From Raphanus sativus (Eukaryota; Streptophyta; Magnoliopsida; Brassicales; Brassicaceae): DNA of 64,000 nt. The position numbers and the translations under genes were made by a program. The notes under the pieces were generated by a model that saw only the letters and a list, made by a program, of their open reading frames with translations, had not been told where the DNA came from and made no database searches. The DNA lies in NCBI RefSeq assembly GCF_000801105.2, contig NC_079518.1, forward strand, positions 19,758,800 to 19,822,799. The letters run 5' to 3'. Every line of letters begins with the position of its first letter. The first letter of the stretch is position 1. Below are positions 23,176 through 34,334 of the stretch, piece by piece.

Positions 23176-23749
23176 TATATATGGAAGTTTCCTAACTACA
23201 TTATTGTTATTTCAAATATAAAATGGTACAAGAATATTATCAGTGGGAAAAAGGCTACTACGATAAAAAGGAACTGTTTTAACGGTGATAACTTCTATGA
23301 TTGAGGCTAAGTGTCAGAGATGAGTGGCATGGGTTCGCTCTGGACGACACCCTAGTTGCAACTGCAGTGATGTTGGATGTGTTTGCCCATTAGCATTAAT
23401 AAGAGCTTATATTACATATTCTTGTGCATAAAATATTCATATAAATTAATTTTGCAATTACATTAAATTTTTAAAAAGTTGTGTTAATAATATATAGTAA
23501 ACACATGTGAAAAAGCTTTTAAGTTAAAGTGAAGTGTTCTCAAAGAAGAGAGGCATTTTCTTCTTCTCTATCAATTTCTATTTAGTTTAAAAAAAAAAAA
23601 TCTAAGAACACATACCAAATGCTCTTACATGTGTAGCTGTGTTCGAGATGATATATATTTACTATCAAGGTATTTCCTATACTTTATTAAATTTTTGCTG
23701 TTTAAAATTATTTATTAATGTCTCAAATTTTTCTTTATAATATACTCAT

Positions 23750-25765
23750 TAGTTTTCTAATGTCATGAAAGTCCTTGGGACATATGGAAGAGCTCATGGA
23801 TAATTCATTAACTTTGACAAATCATCTTTACTTTTTCATAAGAAAATTCTTGGACATGTGAAAAATAATATTAAAATTTTGACTAAAATTATAAATGAAG
23901 GAGGAATAGGAATGTATCTTGGCATTTCTGAAAACATCAATGGCTAAAAAAAGGCTTTTTTTTTGCATTTCTAAAAGAACGGCTACAAAATCGAATTAAT
24001 GGCTGAACAGGACGGTTGCTTTTGAAGGAAGGGCAGGAGGTGCTAATAAAATCTATTATGCTCGTCCTTCCTACGTATGTAATGTCTATATTGTTACTAC
24101 CACGAAAGATATATGAGAACCTAGCTAGTACCATAGCACAATTTTTGTAGAGCTCAAACCCACCTAAAAGAGATATTCATTGGGTAAGATGAGAGAAAAT
24201 ATGCAAACCAAAAGAAGAAAGGGGATTAGATTTAGGTTAATCCATGAATTTAGTCTAGCTTTATTAGGGAAAGAACTCTGGCGTCTAGTACAATTCCCTA
24301 ATTCCTTTTTGGCAAAAATTCTAAGAGAAAAGTACTTCCGTTGCAGTTCGTCTTTGCGGCTGAATAAAACACCGAACTCATCTTATGGGTGGACAAGCAT
24401 AATGGCAGCAAAACCATTAATAGTATTGGGAATTAGACAAAAAAAACTCTGGAAATGAGATTAGGATTTTGGAAGATTTTTGGATCCCAACGATACCGGC
24501 CAGACCTGTTGCACCGGTGGTTCACCCGATGATGCATGTGAGTTAATTGATGATGGGAAATCCAAAGAGATGGGATCTGCAACTGCTAGAAAATTATATC
24601 GACCATGAGGATGTCCCATTAATTCAATCTTTCGCCATAAATCAAGATTATCATCGTGACGGATATTGCTGGAGGTACACTAAAAGTGGGATGTATATTG
24701 TAAATTCGAGATACTGGATGGCAACTAACTTGCTTAGAGAAGCCACACAGGAGGTACAAGAACCCAGTATAAAGAATCTCCAGGCCTTTGCTTAGAAGGT
24801 TAGAGTTCCCCGGAAAATCAAACATCTAATTTGGAAAACGATTTCTGGATAATTAGCAGTGACTAGTAAGTTGACTCATCGTCATATGCAAAGTGATAAT
24901 CATTGTCCCATATGTGGTGCTGAAAACGAAACTATTAGTTATGCCATTTTTGAGTGTCCCCCAGCTCTACAGACATGGGCTCACGCAGCAACCCCAACTC
25001 CAACTATGATGTTTCCTAGTGCTAGCCACTACGCACATATGGATTATCTATTCTGGCGGTAGAATAATATTGAAGATCCAGGGTTGGACATGGATCCATA
25101 CCCTTGGATTTTGTGGTACATTTGGAAAGCCCGAAATGATAAATTATTCAGAGAAATAGATAGGGATCAATTGGAAACTGTCCGACATGCGGAATCTGAA
25201 TGTCATGCTTGGTTCGAAGCCAATCGGAAGAAAGAACTAATAGAAACACAAGTTATGCAACAAGTGACAATCTCTGAAAGATGATTGATTGATGGATCAT
25301 GGACACCTGATGCACTCTATAGTGGTTATGGATGGACATGGACAAACTCAAAAGGAGTAATCCATTTATGGTTGCAAGAAACCAGAGGCGGCGTATTTCA
25401 CCACTTCATTCGGAACTCGAGGCGTTAATATGGGCAATGGAGTGCATGTTACAGCTATCAACCTGTCAATCTTCTGGCAGCGATTGTAAGGATTTAGTTG
25501 CAATGATCAAAGACCCTGGAGCATGGTCAAGCTTCTCTACTGAGCTGAAAGAGTTGATGAAGTTCAAGGAAAGATTTACGGAGTTCTCATTGATTTTTTC
25601 TCCTCGTTCTCAAAATTTATCAGCTGATTCATTAGCTAAAACTGCGAGATATTTTCATAGTGAATTGTATTTCATTGGTTGCTGTTCCGGCCTGGTTTCC
25701 CAGACCACCTCGAACTTGATTAATAGAACAACTGTTTGTCGAAAAAAATAAAATAAAACAAAAAT
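23750..25765 (+). pseudogene. Decayed LINE, RT C-terminus to RNase H
   Basis: The order is collinear with L1 ORF2. INFDKSSLLF-like and GMYLGISENINGSKK are near 23800-23950, and RINGWTGRLLLKEGQEVLIKS is near 23990. SSYGWTSIMAAKPL (24180-24458) and a zinc-binding part (CPICGAENETISYAIFECPPALQTW, 24859-25062) follow. ILWYIWKARNDKLFREID (25084-25284) precedes an RNase H piece with SPLHSELEALIWAMECM (25332-25751). Stops separate every block. It ends with a CGAAAAAAATAAAATAAAAC tail near 25760. It is related to the minus-strand LINE at 3.3-6.4 kb. Confidence 0.82.
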
Positions 25766-25789
25766 ATTAATTTCATTATGTTTCGGCCA

Positions 25790-27440
25790 ATCTCCAATTC
25801 AAAAATTATAATTTAATGGTACAATTGAGACCAATCAGCTTAGGCAATGCTACCTATAAAATAATCTCTAAGATTTTATGTCCAAAAATGAAGAAAATCT
25901 GTCAAACTATATCTTTGAAACCCAGTCAATCTTTATTGCTGGAAACAAGATTTCATGTAATATCATGATTGCTCAATCGTTTCATGCCCTCAGAAAAAAA
26001 TCAGGCAGAAGGAGAAAAATAATAGAGATTAAGACATATATGATCAAAGCATATAACAAGATGGAATGGGACTTCATCCGAGCAGTAATAGAGAATTGGG
26101 TTTCTCATCCACATGGATTAAGCGGATCATGCAATGTATCACATCTGTTAAATATAAGGTCCTCATGAATGGTTAACACTAGAGGAAATATTACTCATGA
26201 GAGAGGTTTACGCCAAGGAGATCCTTTGTCTCTCTTCCTATTTATTCTATGCACGGAAACACTTGTTAACCTTTATTAATCATGCAGAGAATGAAGAAAA
26301 GATAACGGGGATGCACTTTTTACGCACCAGCCCCTCGGTATCCCACCTTCCTTTTGCTGATGATAGCATTTTTTTTGTATGGCCGAGCCCAGTGAATGTG
26401 AAGAACTTATGAAAGTGGTGAGGAGATATGGAAAGGCTTCAGATCATTGTATAAACTTTGACAAAACTTCCTTACTCTTTGGTAAGCGAGTCTCTATGGA
26501 TGTCAGGCAAACACGAAAGGATACTCTTGCGATCCGGAATGAAGGTGTAATGGGCTCTTATTTAGGGATCCCCGAAGATATAAATGGATCAAAATGTAAA
26601 CTGTTTGCATTTATTAAGGAAAAACTTCAAAACCGCATAAACAGGTGAACGTGGAGATGGTTATCAAAAGGTGTGAAAGAGGTTCTTATCAAATCAATTG
26701 TGCTAGCCTTACCATGTCATGTCTAGTTTCTTACGGTGAAGATCTGTGAAAATATAGCAAGTGTATTGCCATTGCACGGTTTTGGTGGAGTTTAAATCTT
26801 CCCAAAAATGAATTCATTGGACGAAATGGAAAAAGCTATGCATGTCAAAAGAAGAAGGAAGAATTGGATTCATAATGATTTAGAAATTTTACTTAACACT
26901 ATTGGCAAAGCAGTAATGGAGATTAGTACAATTTCAAAATTTTCTTGTAGCACGAGTATTGCAGGGTAAGTACTACAGATTAAGTTCACTGTTACAAGCT
27001 GGTACAGTAGATTCTCCAGCTTATGTGTTGACTAGTTTATCAGCTGTGAGGCCTTTATTCCTTTTGGGTATTCGACAGATGATCCACTCATTTTAGGATG
27101 TCAAAGTGTGGGAGGATCCATGGCTTCCGACTGCACCTACAAAGCCGGCTAGACCAAATGTTCTGGTGGCACATCCCCGAATACGGGTAGTTATTTCATA
27201 AATATATAATCAAAGCAGTGGGATGAGGCGATGGTGGATAATTTTGCTGCACCAGAGGATATTCCCTTGATTAGGAGTTTGACCATAAGCCAATCACTAC
27301 AACGAGTTTCTTTTTGTTGGAATTTTACCTAGAGTGGATTGTACACTGTTAAGACAGGGTATTGGGTTGCCATACACATACTTAAGGACCAGGATGAAAC
27401 TACAAGCCTTTTCCTGAAAGGTAAAAGCTCCTCAGAAAAT
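25790..27440 (+). pseudogene. Decayed LINE, RT domain, 3'-truncated
   Basis: This starts with LRPISLGNATYKIISKI near 25822. It continues through KAYNKMEWDFI (26045), the catalytic HLPFADDSIFF (26346-26380), SDHCINFDKTSLLFGKRV and GSYLGIPEDINGSK (26379-26648). The latter part, to about 27440, covers the thumb and the start of the zinc-binding domain and is heavily interrupted. It stops where GA-rich sequence begins. Because it follows the tail of the previous LINE and contains earlier motifs, it is a separate copy. Confidence 0.78.
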
Positions 27441-27800
27441 ATGTCATCTTATATGTATATAAACAGATCAAAAGAGACATAGAATCGAAAGAAACAGATC
27501 AAAAGAAACATATATGTATATATACAGAGACAAAAAACAGAGACATATATCAAAGAGACAGAGAGAGATCGAGAGAGACAGAGACAGAGAGAGATCGAAA
27601 GAGAGACAGAAATAGGTCAACAGAGACAGAGAGTCAACGGAGACATATAGATAGCAAGATAATGACATAGAGACGCAGAGACACAAAAATTCGACGATAC
27701 CTTGTTCTTCAGCGAGCGAGAGAGGGACAAAGGGTCGAGAGACACAAAGACAAAGACTGGCAGAGAAATGAGACCCGGAGACTTTAGGGTTCAGTTGAGA
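27441..27800 (+). repeat. GA/CAGA-rich imperfect repeat
   Basis: Loose repetition of AGAGACAGAGA and CGAAAGAGA words on the plus strand. No gene is seen; the reverse-strand Cys/Leu/Ser-rich frame is a by-product. Confidence 0.7.
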
Positions 27801-27929
27801 AATGAGATGACACAATTAGGCTTTTCCACCATTTGTTTCCCCTGAAAACTGAAAAACAACACACAGTTACAACCTAAAACCAAAAGACAACATACACTAA
27901 CTATCTAAAACATAAAAACGACACAAAGT

Positions 27930-28880
27930 TGACCACTTTCTTAGACAAGCTGCCCAAGAAACTTCCAGAGTAACTGCTCAGGAAGTTGCTAGGAAGATGG
28001 CTCCAGTTCAGCAGGGACAGTAGAGTCTGCGTGGCCCTTACGTTCAGGTGCATCATTGTCCGCAGATTCATGTGTAGCAGTTTCCACCAGTACATGTTCA
28101 CAAGAATCAGCAGCCCCTATCCAGTAGGTTCCAGGAGTTTTTTAGGTTCCACCACTGTTACCCGTCATCCCATAGCAGGTTCTTGAGACGCTTATCAGGG
28201 TGATGGGTCAGATGAAGTACATTGATTTTGAGCATTTTGTGGGAATACTGGATCATGCAGTTGCGCATAATTGGAAGCATAGGCTGGTTACATGTCTGGA
28301 GACTATCAAGTGCCCGCTACGCCTTTGCTTTAATATTTCAGAGTTATATATGCGTGGGGATGCATCAGTATGTGGGGGTGAGTGCGACGATGCATCATGG
28401 CAATCTGACTTATGGGGATTTCCACATTACGTTTGACAGGAAAAATTTTCCCAGGGAAACTTTGCATCAGAAGAAGAATTCCTTTAAGCATTTGAGACAT
28501 GATGGTAATAGTGTCAGGCAATGCGAGCAGGAGTTTAGTTGACTCCGAATGTTTGCTGGTGATTATTTGGATGAGGAGGACTTGATCAAGAGGTTCTTAG
28601 ATGGGATTTGAGTTGATCTCCGCGGCAGATGCAGTGTGGTTACTTACACAAGCTTGGATTATCTGGTAGAGAAGGCTGCTATGCAGGACTTATGTATTGC
28701 TGAGGAGCGGAAGTACTCCAAGGCAGCACAGCCTAGGACTAGAAAGACTTCAGAGCCACATATGAGGATATGGAATAAGTCGAGCGTCCAGTGTTATAAT
28801 TGTTGAAAGATGGGCATATAGGTAGGAACTGTCAGAGTAGCATCACAGGTAGAACCAACAGCACAAGGTAGCACCAGCTG
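27930..28880 (+). pseudogene. gypsy gag remnant
   Basis: In broken frames the sequence gives a capsid-like stretch (NFPRETLHQKKNSFKHLR near 28445, then RMFAGDYLDEEDLIKRFLDG near 28550). Further on are VVTYTSLDYLVEKAAMQDLC near 28640 and a zinc knuckle CYN..KMGI..GRNCQ near 28792 with a stop inside it. This matches plant gypsy gag, the nucleocapsid precursor. Confidence 0.7.
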
Positions 28881-29096
28881 CAGTAGTCGCACATGGAGGT
28901 TGCCAGTTTGGCCATATTTCTAGGTACAGCCAGACTAAGGGGCCTGCGTACAAGCATCAAGCCATCACTCCGCGTGTGTATGCTCGAGGAGAGGCAAGTG
29001 GAGCTGAGTCAATAGCCGGTACGCATTTTTGTCATGCTCGTTTGTTTTTAGTATTTTGTATTTGTGGTGGTTTTTATGTTTAGTTAGAAAAGAAAA

Positions 29097-29585
29097 TTGT
29101 GTGTAGAATCGGTTTCGGTTGGAAGTGAGGCAGCTCACACTCTATTCTACATGGGAGCTTCCCACAGCTTCGTGAGTTCGTGTTTGGTCAAGGCTTGGCC
29201 TTTTCAGAGTGTATTTGAGCCGAAGGCTAAGCCGATTCGGACAGTCGACACAGAGAGATTGGGAGCCACTGGCATTCATCTAGATATACTAGTCCTACTC
29301 GGAGGGGTCAATTTCATCGGAAACTTAACAAAGATGGAGTTGGATTACTATGATACTATACTTGGGATGAATTGGTTGTCATGGCATCAAGTGGTGCTAG
29401 ATTTCCCTAGGGCAAGAGTTCATATTCTGAGAAAAGATGGGAAGATCACATTCCAGTGTAGTGAGGCTCACCGGGGAATTTCCATTATCTCCATGTTGCA
29501 TGCTGAGGATTTATTGGAGAGAGGAGCAAAGGGACTTCTGGCGACTATTTCAATGGTTAAGGATGATAGAAATCATGAGTTGTAG
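29097..29585 (+). pseudogene. gypsy aspartic protease remnant
   Basis: A 162-codon open stretch resembles the retroviral-type protease of plant gypsy elements. The active site reads LFYMGASHSF where the family has LFDTGASHSF, so the catalytic Asp is lost. The downstream DTILGMNWL and ...VVLDFPRARVHI motifs are conserved. This domain would cut the polyprotein; this copy cannot. Confidence 0.75.
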
Positions 29586-30340
29586 GATATTCCAGTGGTT
29601 GCAGAGTTTGAGGATGTATTTGAGGCTTTAGAGGGGCCACCACCAGCCCGAGGAGATTTTCTCACTATTGAACTGAAACCAGGGAATGCACCGGTTTAAC
29701 GGGCTCCGTACTGTTTAGCGCTAGAAGAGATGGCCCAACTGAAAAAGCAGTTGGAGGAATTATTGGGTAAGGGTTTCATCAGACCTAGTACTTCACCATG
29801 GGGAGCATCGGCATTATTTGTTAAGAAGAAAGATGGGAGTTTCAGGATTAGTATCGACTAAATAGGTTTGAACAAGGTGACCATCAAGAATAAGTATCCC
29901 CTTTCGCATATCAATGAGTTGTTGGACCAGGTACATGAGCTTCATGATTTTCTAAGATTGACTTGGTATCAGGTTACCACCAGGTTGGGATAACTGATGA
30001 GGATGTGCAGAAGAAAACTTTTCATACACGTTATGGACATTATGAGTTCGTAGTGATGTCATTTGGGTTGACAAATGCACTTGCAGCGTTCATGAAGCTT
30101 ATGAATTGTGTGTTTTGCGAGCATTTGGGTAAGTGTTTGATTGTCTTCATCGACGATATCCTGATTTATTCTCGAAGCACGGAGGAGCATGTTAAGCATT
30201 AGGGAATTGTGTTGGATAAGCTCATGGAGCATCAATTGTTTTATAAGCTTAGTAAGTGCATCTTATGGCAGAGGAAGATTGGATTTCTGGGTCATGTTTT
30301 TTATGAGGCAGAAGCTGCAGCAGATCTGGACAAGATTAAT
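29586..30340 (+). pseudogene. gypsy reverse transcriptase remnant
   Basis: Motifs in order: [25 protein letters not shown] (29775-29850), KYPLSHINELLDQ (29893), a frame change, then [25 protein letters not shown] (29970) and MSFGLTNA. The catalytic FIDDILIYS is at 30147-30173, followed by IGFLGHVF. Two stops and one frameshift interrupt it. The DD pair is intact. Confidence 0.85.
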
Positions 30341-30469
30341 GAGATATCAGATTTATTGTATAAGATACATAAAGCTCAGGATAGTGATGATGCTTTGGTT
30401 AAACAGATTGAGATCGACAGTATTGGATATCATACAGTTTCCGAGTCTATGTGCCAGATGATAACCTGT

Positions 30470-31200
30470 TAAGGAAACATTTTTTACAGCAAGTACACAA
30501 CTCGCATTTTTCTATTCATCCTGGGAACACTAAGATGTATATGGATCTGAAGCCTATTATCATTGGCTTGGTATGAAAAAAATGTTGCTACTTTTGTATG
30601 GTAGTGTTAAACGTGTCAAATGGTTAAGGATGAACATCAGGTGCCTAGCATGTTACTGTAGAACATGCAGTTTCTAGAGTGGAAATGGGATATGCTGACT
30701 ATGGATTTTGTAACTGGACAACAACGTGTGGAGGGAGGAATGCTATTTGGGTTATTGTGGATAGACTGACCAAGTCTGCTTATTTCGTAGCAATCAAGAA
30801 GACATACAAAGCTGACCAGTTGGAAGAGATTTGCATCAGTGAGATTGTGAGGTTGCATGGAGTTCCTGTCAATATTTTATCAGATCGGGACACAAAGTTC
30901 ACATCTGCTTTTTGAAGAACTTTTCAAAAGGCGTTTGGGACCAAGACCATATGAGTACAACCTATCAACCGCAGACAGGTGGACAGTAAGAGAGGACTAT
31001 TAAGACATTAGAGGATATGCTCAGAGCTTGTTTTGGATTGAAAAGGAAGTTGGGGAAAGTACCTACTTCTAGTAGAGTTTGCATATAACAACAACTATCA
31101 TTTGAGTATTGGATGGCACTATATGAGATGATTTATGGTAGGCCTTGTCATACACCACACTTTGTTGGACATAAGTGGGGGGGGGGGGGTGGACGAGACT
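30470..31200 (+). pseudogene. gypsy integrase remnant
   Basis: The HHCC-type start (HNSHFSIHPGNTKMY, 30489) is followed by the catalytic core at 30679-30915 ([26 protein letters not shown]) and an EFAYNNNYH stretch near 31077. Stops and a G run (31178-31188) interrupt it. Between RT and integrase the usual RNase H is largely missing. Confidence 0.78.
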
Positions 31201-31492
31201 TAAAACCAACAATGGTTCAGGACACTCTAGAGCAAATTGAGATGGTTAAGGTACTGCTTAAAGAAGCCCATGACCTTTAGAAGAGTTATGCAGATAATCA
31301 TTGTAAGGATTTTGAGTTTCAGGTGGATGACTTAGTATACCTGAAAATGAGGACATTTCAGGGAGGATTTAAGAATCGAAAGTTAAAGAAGCTTAAACCG
31401 AGATATACAGGACCATACTCCATTGTGGAGCGGATTGGAGCAGTGGCATATAGATTGCAGTTATAAGCAGAGTTGATAGACTTTCGTGTAAA

Positions 31493-32352
31493 ATCAAGCT
31501 TCTTACATCTTGGTTCCTTTTGGTTTGATAAGAATTATTAAGATATTGTCATATGTCCGAACAGGCTAATCTGGAATCACCTGAATAAAAAGTGGTATAG
31601 CTTCTTCCTCATAACTCCTATGAGACTTATTCAACTTCCTGGTGATTCTACACTGATTAATGGTTTCAAATCAAGCTTTTTACATCTTGGTTCCTTCTGG
31701 TTTGATAAGAATCATTAAGATATTGCCATATGTCCGAACAGACTAATCTTGAATCACCTGAATAGAAAGTGAGATAGCTTCTTCCTCATAACTCCGATGA
31801 GATTTATTCAACTTTCTGGTGATTTTGCACTGATTAATGGATTCAAATCAAGCTTCTTACATCTTGGTTCCTTCTGGTTTGATAAAAATCATAAAGATAT
31901 TACCATATGCCCAAACATACTAAATTGGAATCACCTGAATAGAAAGTGGGATAGCTTCTTCTTCATAAGTCCTATGAGATTTATTCAAATTCCTGGTGAT
32001 TCTACACTGATTAATGGTTTCAAATCAATCTTCTTACATCTTGGTTCCTTCTGATTTGATAAGAATCATTAAGATATTGCCATATATCCGAACATGCTAA
32101 TCTGGAATCACCTGAATTGAAAGTGGGATAGCTTCTTCCTCCTAACTCCTATGAGATTTATTCAACTTTCTGGTTGTTCTCCACTGATTAATGGTTCCAC
32201 ATCAAGCTTCTTACATCTTGGTTCATCCTTTTTTGATAAGAATCATGAAGATATTGTCATATTTTCGAACATACTAATGTGGAATCACCTGAATAGAAGG
32301 TGGGATAGCTTCTTCCTCATAAATCCTATGAGATTTGTTCAACTTTCTGGTG
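31493..32352 (+). repeat. 177-bp tandem array (about 4.9 copies) within the gypsy element
   Basis: The word TCAAGCTTCTTACATCTTGG or a close variant recurs at 31494, 31671, 31848, 32025 and 32202, exactly 177 bp apart. Since 177 is 59 codons, the repeat keeps the reading frame, and two units remain open (31797-32054 and 32151-32414), encoding MRFIQLSG...SSFLHLGS-type 59-residue repeats. The array sits between AYRLQL.AEL and IVFHVSVF of the polyprotein, which are normally separated by only a few residues. Confidence 0.9.
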
Positions 32353-32364
32353 TTTCATATGTCA

Positions 32365-32646
32365 TTTTCCCCATTGTGTTCCATGTGTCAGTTTTTGAGG
32401 AAAGTCGTGAGTGAACCATAGCTTATTTTACAGCAGCCGCGAAGCGATCTTGGTATATTTTATCGGCAAGTGAAATCTGTTCAGGAGATGATTACTAATT
32501 TGGTTAAAGTTTGTTGGGAAAGAGACCAGATCAAGGAGGAGACTTGGAAGACTGAGACTCAGATGAGAATTGATTATTCAGAGCTTTTTCATGATGGTAT
32601 TGGACAGTCGGTTCATGAGCCGAATTTTGAGTCGAGTCCTTTTTAG
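32365..32646 (+). pseudogene. gypsy chromodomain-like C-terminus
   Basis: After VFHVSVF comes a stop, then a tail reading LVKVCWERDQIKEETWKTE and MRIDYSELF, which resembles the chromodomain of plant chromoviruses (V.V.W......EE.TWE.E..MR..YP.LF). It ends at TAG near 32644, directly before the polypurine tract AGTGGGGAAGAAT. Chromodomains guide insertion by binding histone marks. Confidence 0.7.
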
Positions 32647-32657
32647 TGGGGAAGAAT

Positions 32658-34010
32658 TGTAACGACAAAAATTATGGGGCCGAGAAAAATCCAATTACTT
32701 GGAGAGAACCCTAAGTATTTGTCCTTTAAATATTAAGCTCCTGCAGTTTATTTTATTTAGAAAAACTCAAAAGTGTCGAACCTTTGCAGATTTTGAGTTG
32801 TCAAGCAGATCTGAGTCTGACCAGCCCGGACCACCACCGTTACCGACAAGATTGTCCAGTGAGCCACAATTAACCGCCAAAGGTAACCATTGAAAACCTC
32901 CTTGGCCTTGGTTTATGTTTTTCGTTAAACAAATTGATCATATCTCTCTAACCGTGTGGTATTTCGCGAATCCAAGGCCAGCATCGTGTTCATGACATCG
33001 GGACGGTCTGGAGCAGGAAGACAAGACGAAGAGATGCCGTGACGCATTCCTCACACGCGAGTAGGAGTCCCGCACGTGAACCTCACCAGCCACCACAACC
33101 CACTAGAGCCGTCAGACATGTAGACCAGGCGCCACCGTCTCTAACCGCCATTCGCCCGCTGCCGCCGTGTCCGGCCACCGTCTGTCTGCTGCCGCATTGT
33201 CGTTGTGCCTCCGCTGCCGGCGGTGATTTTCCGGTAAGTGACGCCGTCTTTGTTCGCCGCCGGCGATCGGTTACCGGTGACTTGCCGGCTGACTCACTGG
33301 TGACTTCTCGGCTGACTCGCCAGTGACCCGGCTGAGTCAACTCAGTGAGTCAGCTGACAAAGCTGGTTTGGTTAAGTGTAATTGATTTCGGTTAATTCGA
33401 TTGGTTATTGGAAATTGATTTGTTGGTTAGTTAACGGGTTTTTAATAGATTCAATCTCGTCCAATTGAAATCGAATATGGTTAAGACAATTTGGGTGGTC
33501 AAATTTGATTTCAAGCTGGTCAAGGGTTGATCTGTTTGGGTCAGATTTGACCGGATTTACCTTTGACCAACAAGTTTAGTTTTTGACCAGATCATCAGTT
33601 ATCTATTTTTGACCGCTCGAAGAGTGTCCTGACTTGATTTTTTGCCCTAATTTCAGATTTATAGTCTATTTGAACAGCTTTAATTCATAACTACTATTTT
33701 TTCTTATTGCTAAGGTGTAGGTCTGTTCCATAAATCATGTACCAGTGTATTTCATACTGGAAATTCTATTTACTTAAGTTAGTGGTTTGCGTGTTTAGTG
33801 TATATACTTCACTGAGTGATTCTTTTATCACTCATTCTTTCTTTTTTTTTCTTTTAGATGAAACCGACGAAAAGTGATTGCTATCAGATTAATGGCTTTG
33901 CACGATTTTCTTTGTTTTCTTTCCTGACTTGCGATTTTAGATTTTTATTGATATTTTTGAAATTTATTCTACTATTTGAATTTATGGCTATTTATTAGAT
34001 CTATGCGGTG
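32658..34010 (+). mobile_element. 3' LTR of the chromovirus-type element (right border uncertain)
   Basis: It begins TGTAACGACA right after the polypurine tract. The first 700 bp are GC-richer, with a burst of TGACTC/GAGTCA words at 33290-33360 and six W-box words at 33497-33614. The CA end could not be fixed; homology-free AT-rich sequence follows about 34010. The Arg/Pro-rich frame at 33039-33326 has no recognisable domain and is probably chance. Confidence 0.55.
33497..33614. promoter_or_regulatory. Cluster of six W-box motifs in the LTR
   Basis: TTGACC, or GGTCAA on the plus strand, occurs at 33497, 33518, 33547, 33563, 33583 and 33609. TTGAC(C/T) is the core bound by WRKY transcription factors, so the LTR may have been stress- or defence-responsive. 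Function is inferred. Confidence 0.6.
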
Positions 34011-34282
34011 CAGAAATATTGATGAGGAATAATAAATTGAAATTTTAAAATTTGTTATTTATTATTTTAGTATAGAAAGTACGAGTGTTAAATTTTTGCC
34101 TTTTTAACTTTTTACCATACGATATGAAAAGTATCGAAAAAGGGTGGAAAGCCAACGTTCTTGTTGTAATGGCTGAAAAGCCAACTATCTTATCAACTCA
34201 TCAACATGACAACATGACAACATGAACGAATCATAACAAAGCCAAAGAAAACAATATACAAAACACGTCCACATGCGTTTCT

Positions 34283-34334
34283 AGAATTATCGTATCTTTT
34301 TTTTTTCTAAAAGGCTATCAGAATTATCGTATCT
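34283..34334 (-). mobile_element. Tail-only micro-insertion
   Basis: Perfect 15-bp copies of AGAATTATCGTATCT flank a 22-bp insert (T run, then CTAAAAGGCTATC). Confidence 0.7.

Larger units (their letters stand above)
21011..23749. other. AT-rich intergenic region without a gene
   Basis: No convincing coding exon is visible on either strand. The sequence holds homopolymer A/T runs and at least two tail-only micro-insertions (22097-22156 and 23136-23175). Confidence 0.55.
27930..32657 (+). mobile_element. Decayed Ty3/gypsy chromovirus-type element
   Basis: The blocks follow the gypsy order gag, protease, reverse transcriptase, integrase, then a chromodomain-like tail and a polypurine tract, with a 3' LTR start at 32658. 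The 5' LTR and the N-terminal part of gag are not recognisable. Dozens of stops and frame changes make it inactive. Between integrase and tail the element carries a 177-bp tandem array, which is not normal for the family. The chromodomain-like end points to a chromovirus (Tekay/Del-like); the sublineage is a guess. Confidence 0.85.

Noticed and set aside
27468..27815. Cys/Leu-rich minus-strand frame as a membrane protein
   Set aside because: Produced by the GA/CAGA-rich repeat; no conserved motif.
33039..33340. Overlapping Arg/Pro/Ala-rich frames on both strands
   Set aside because: GC-rich LTR sequence with few stops; no motif, and both strands are open equally.
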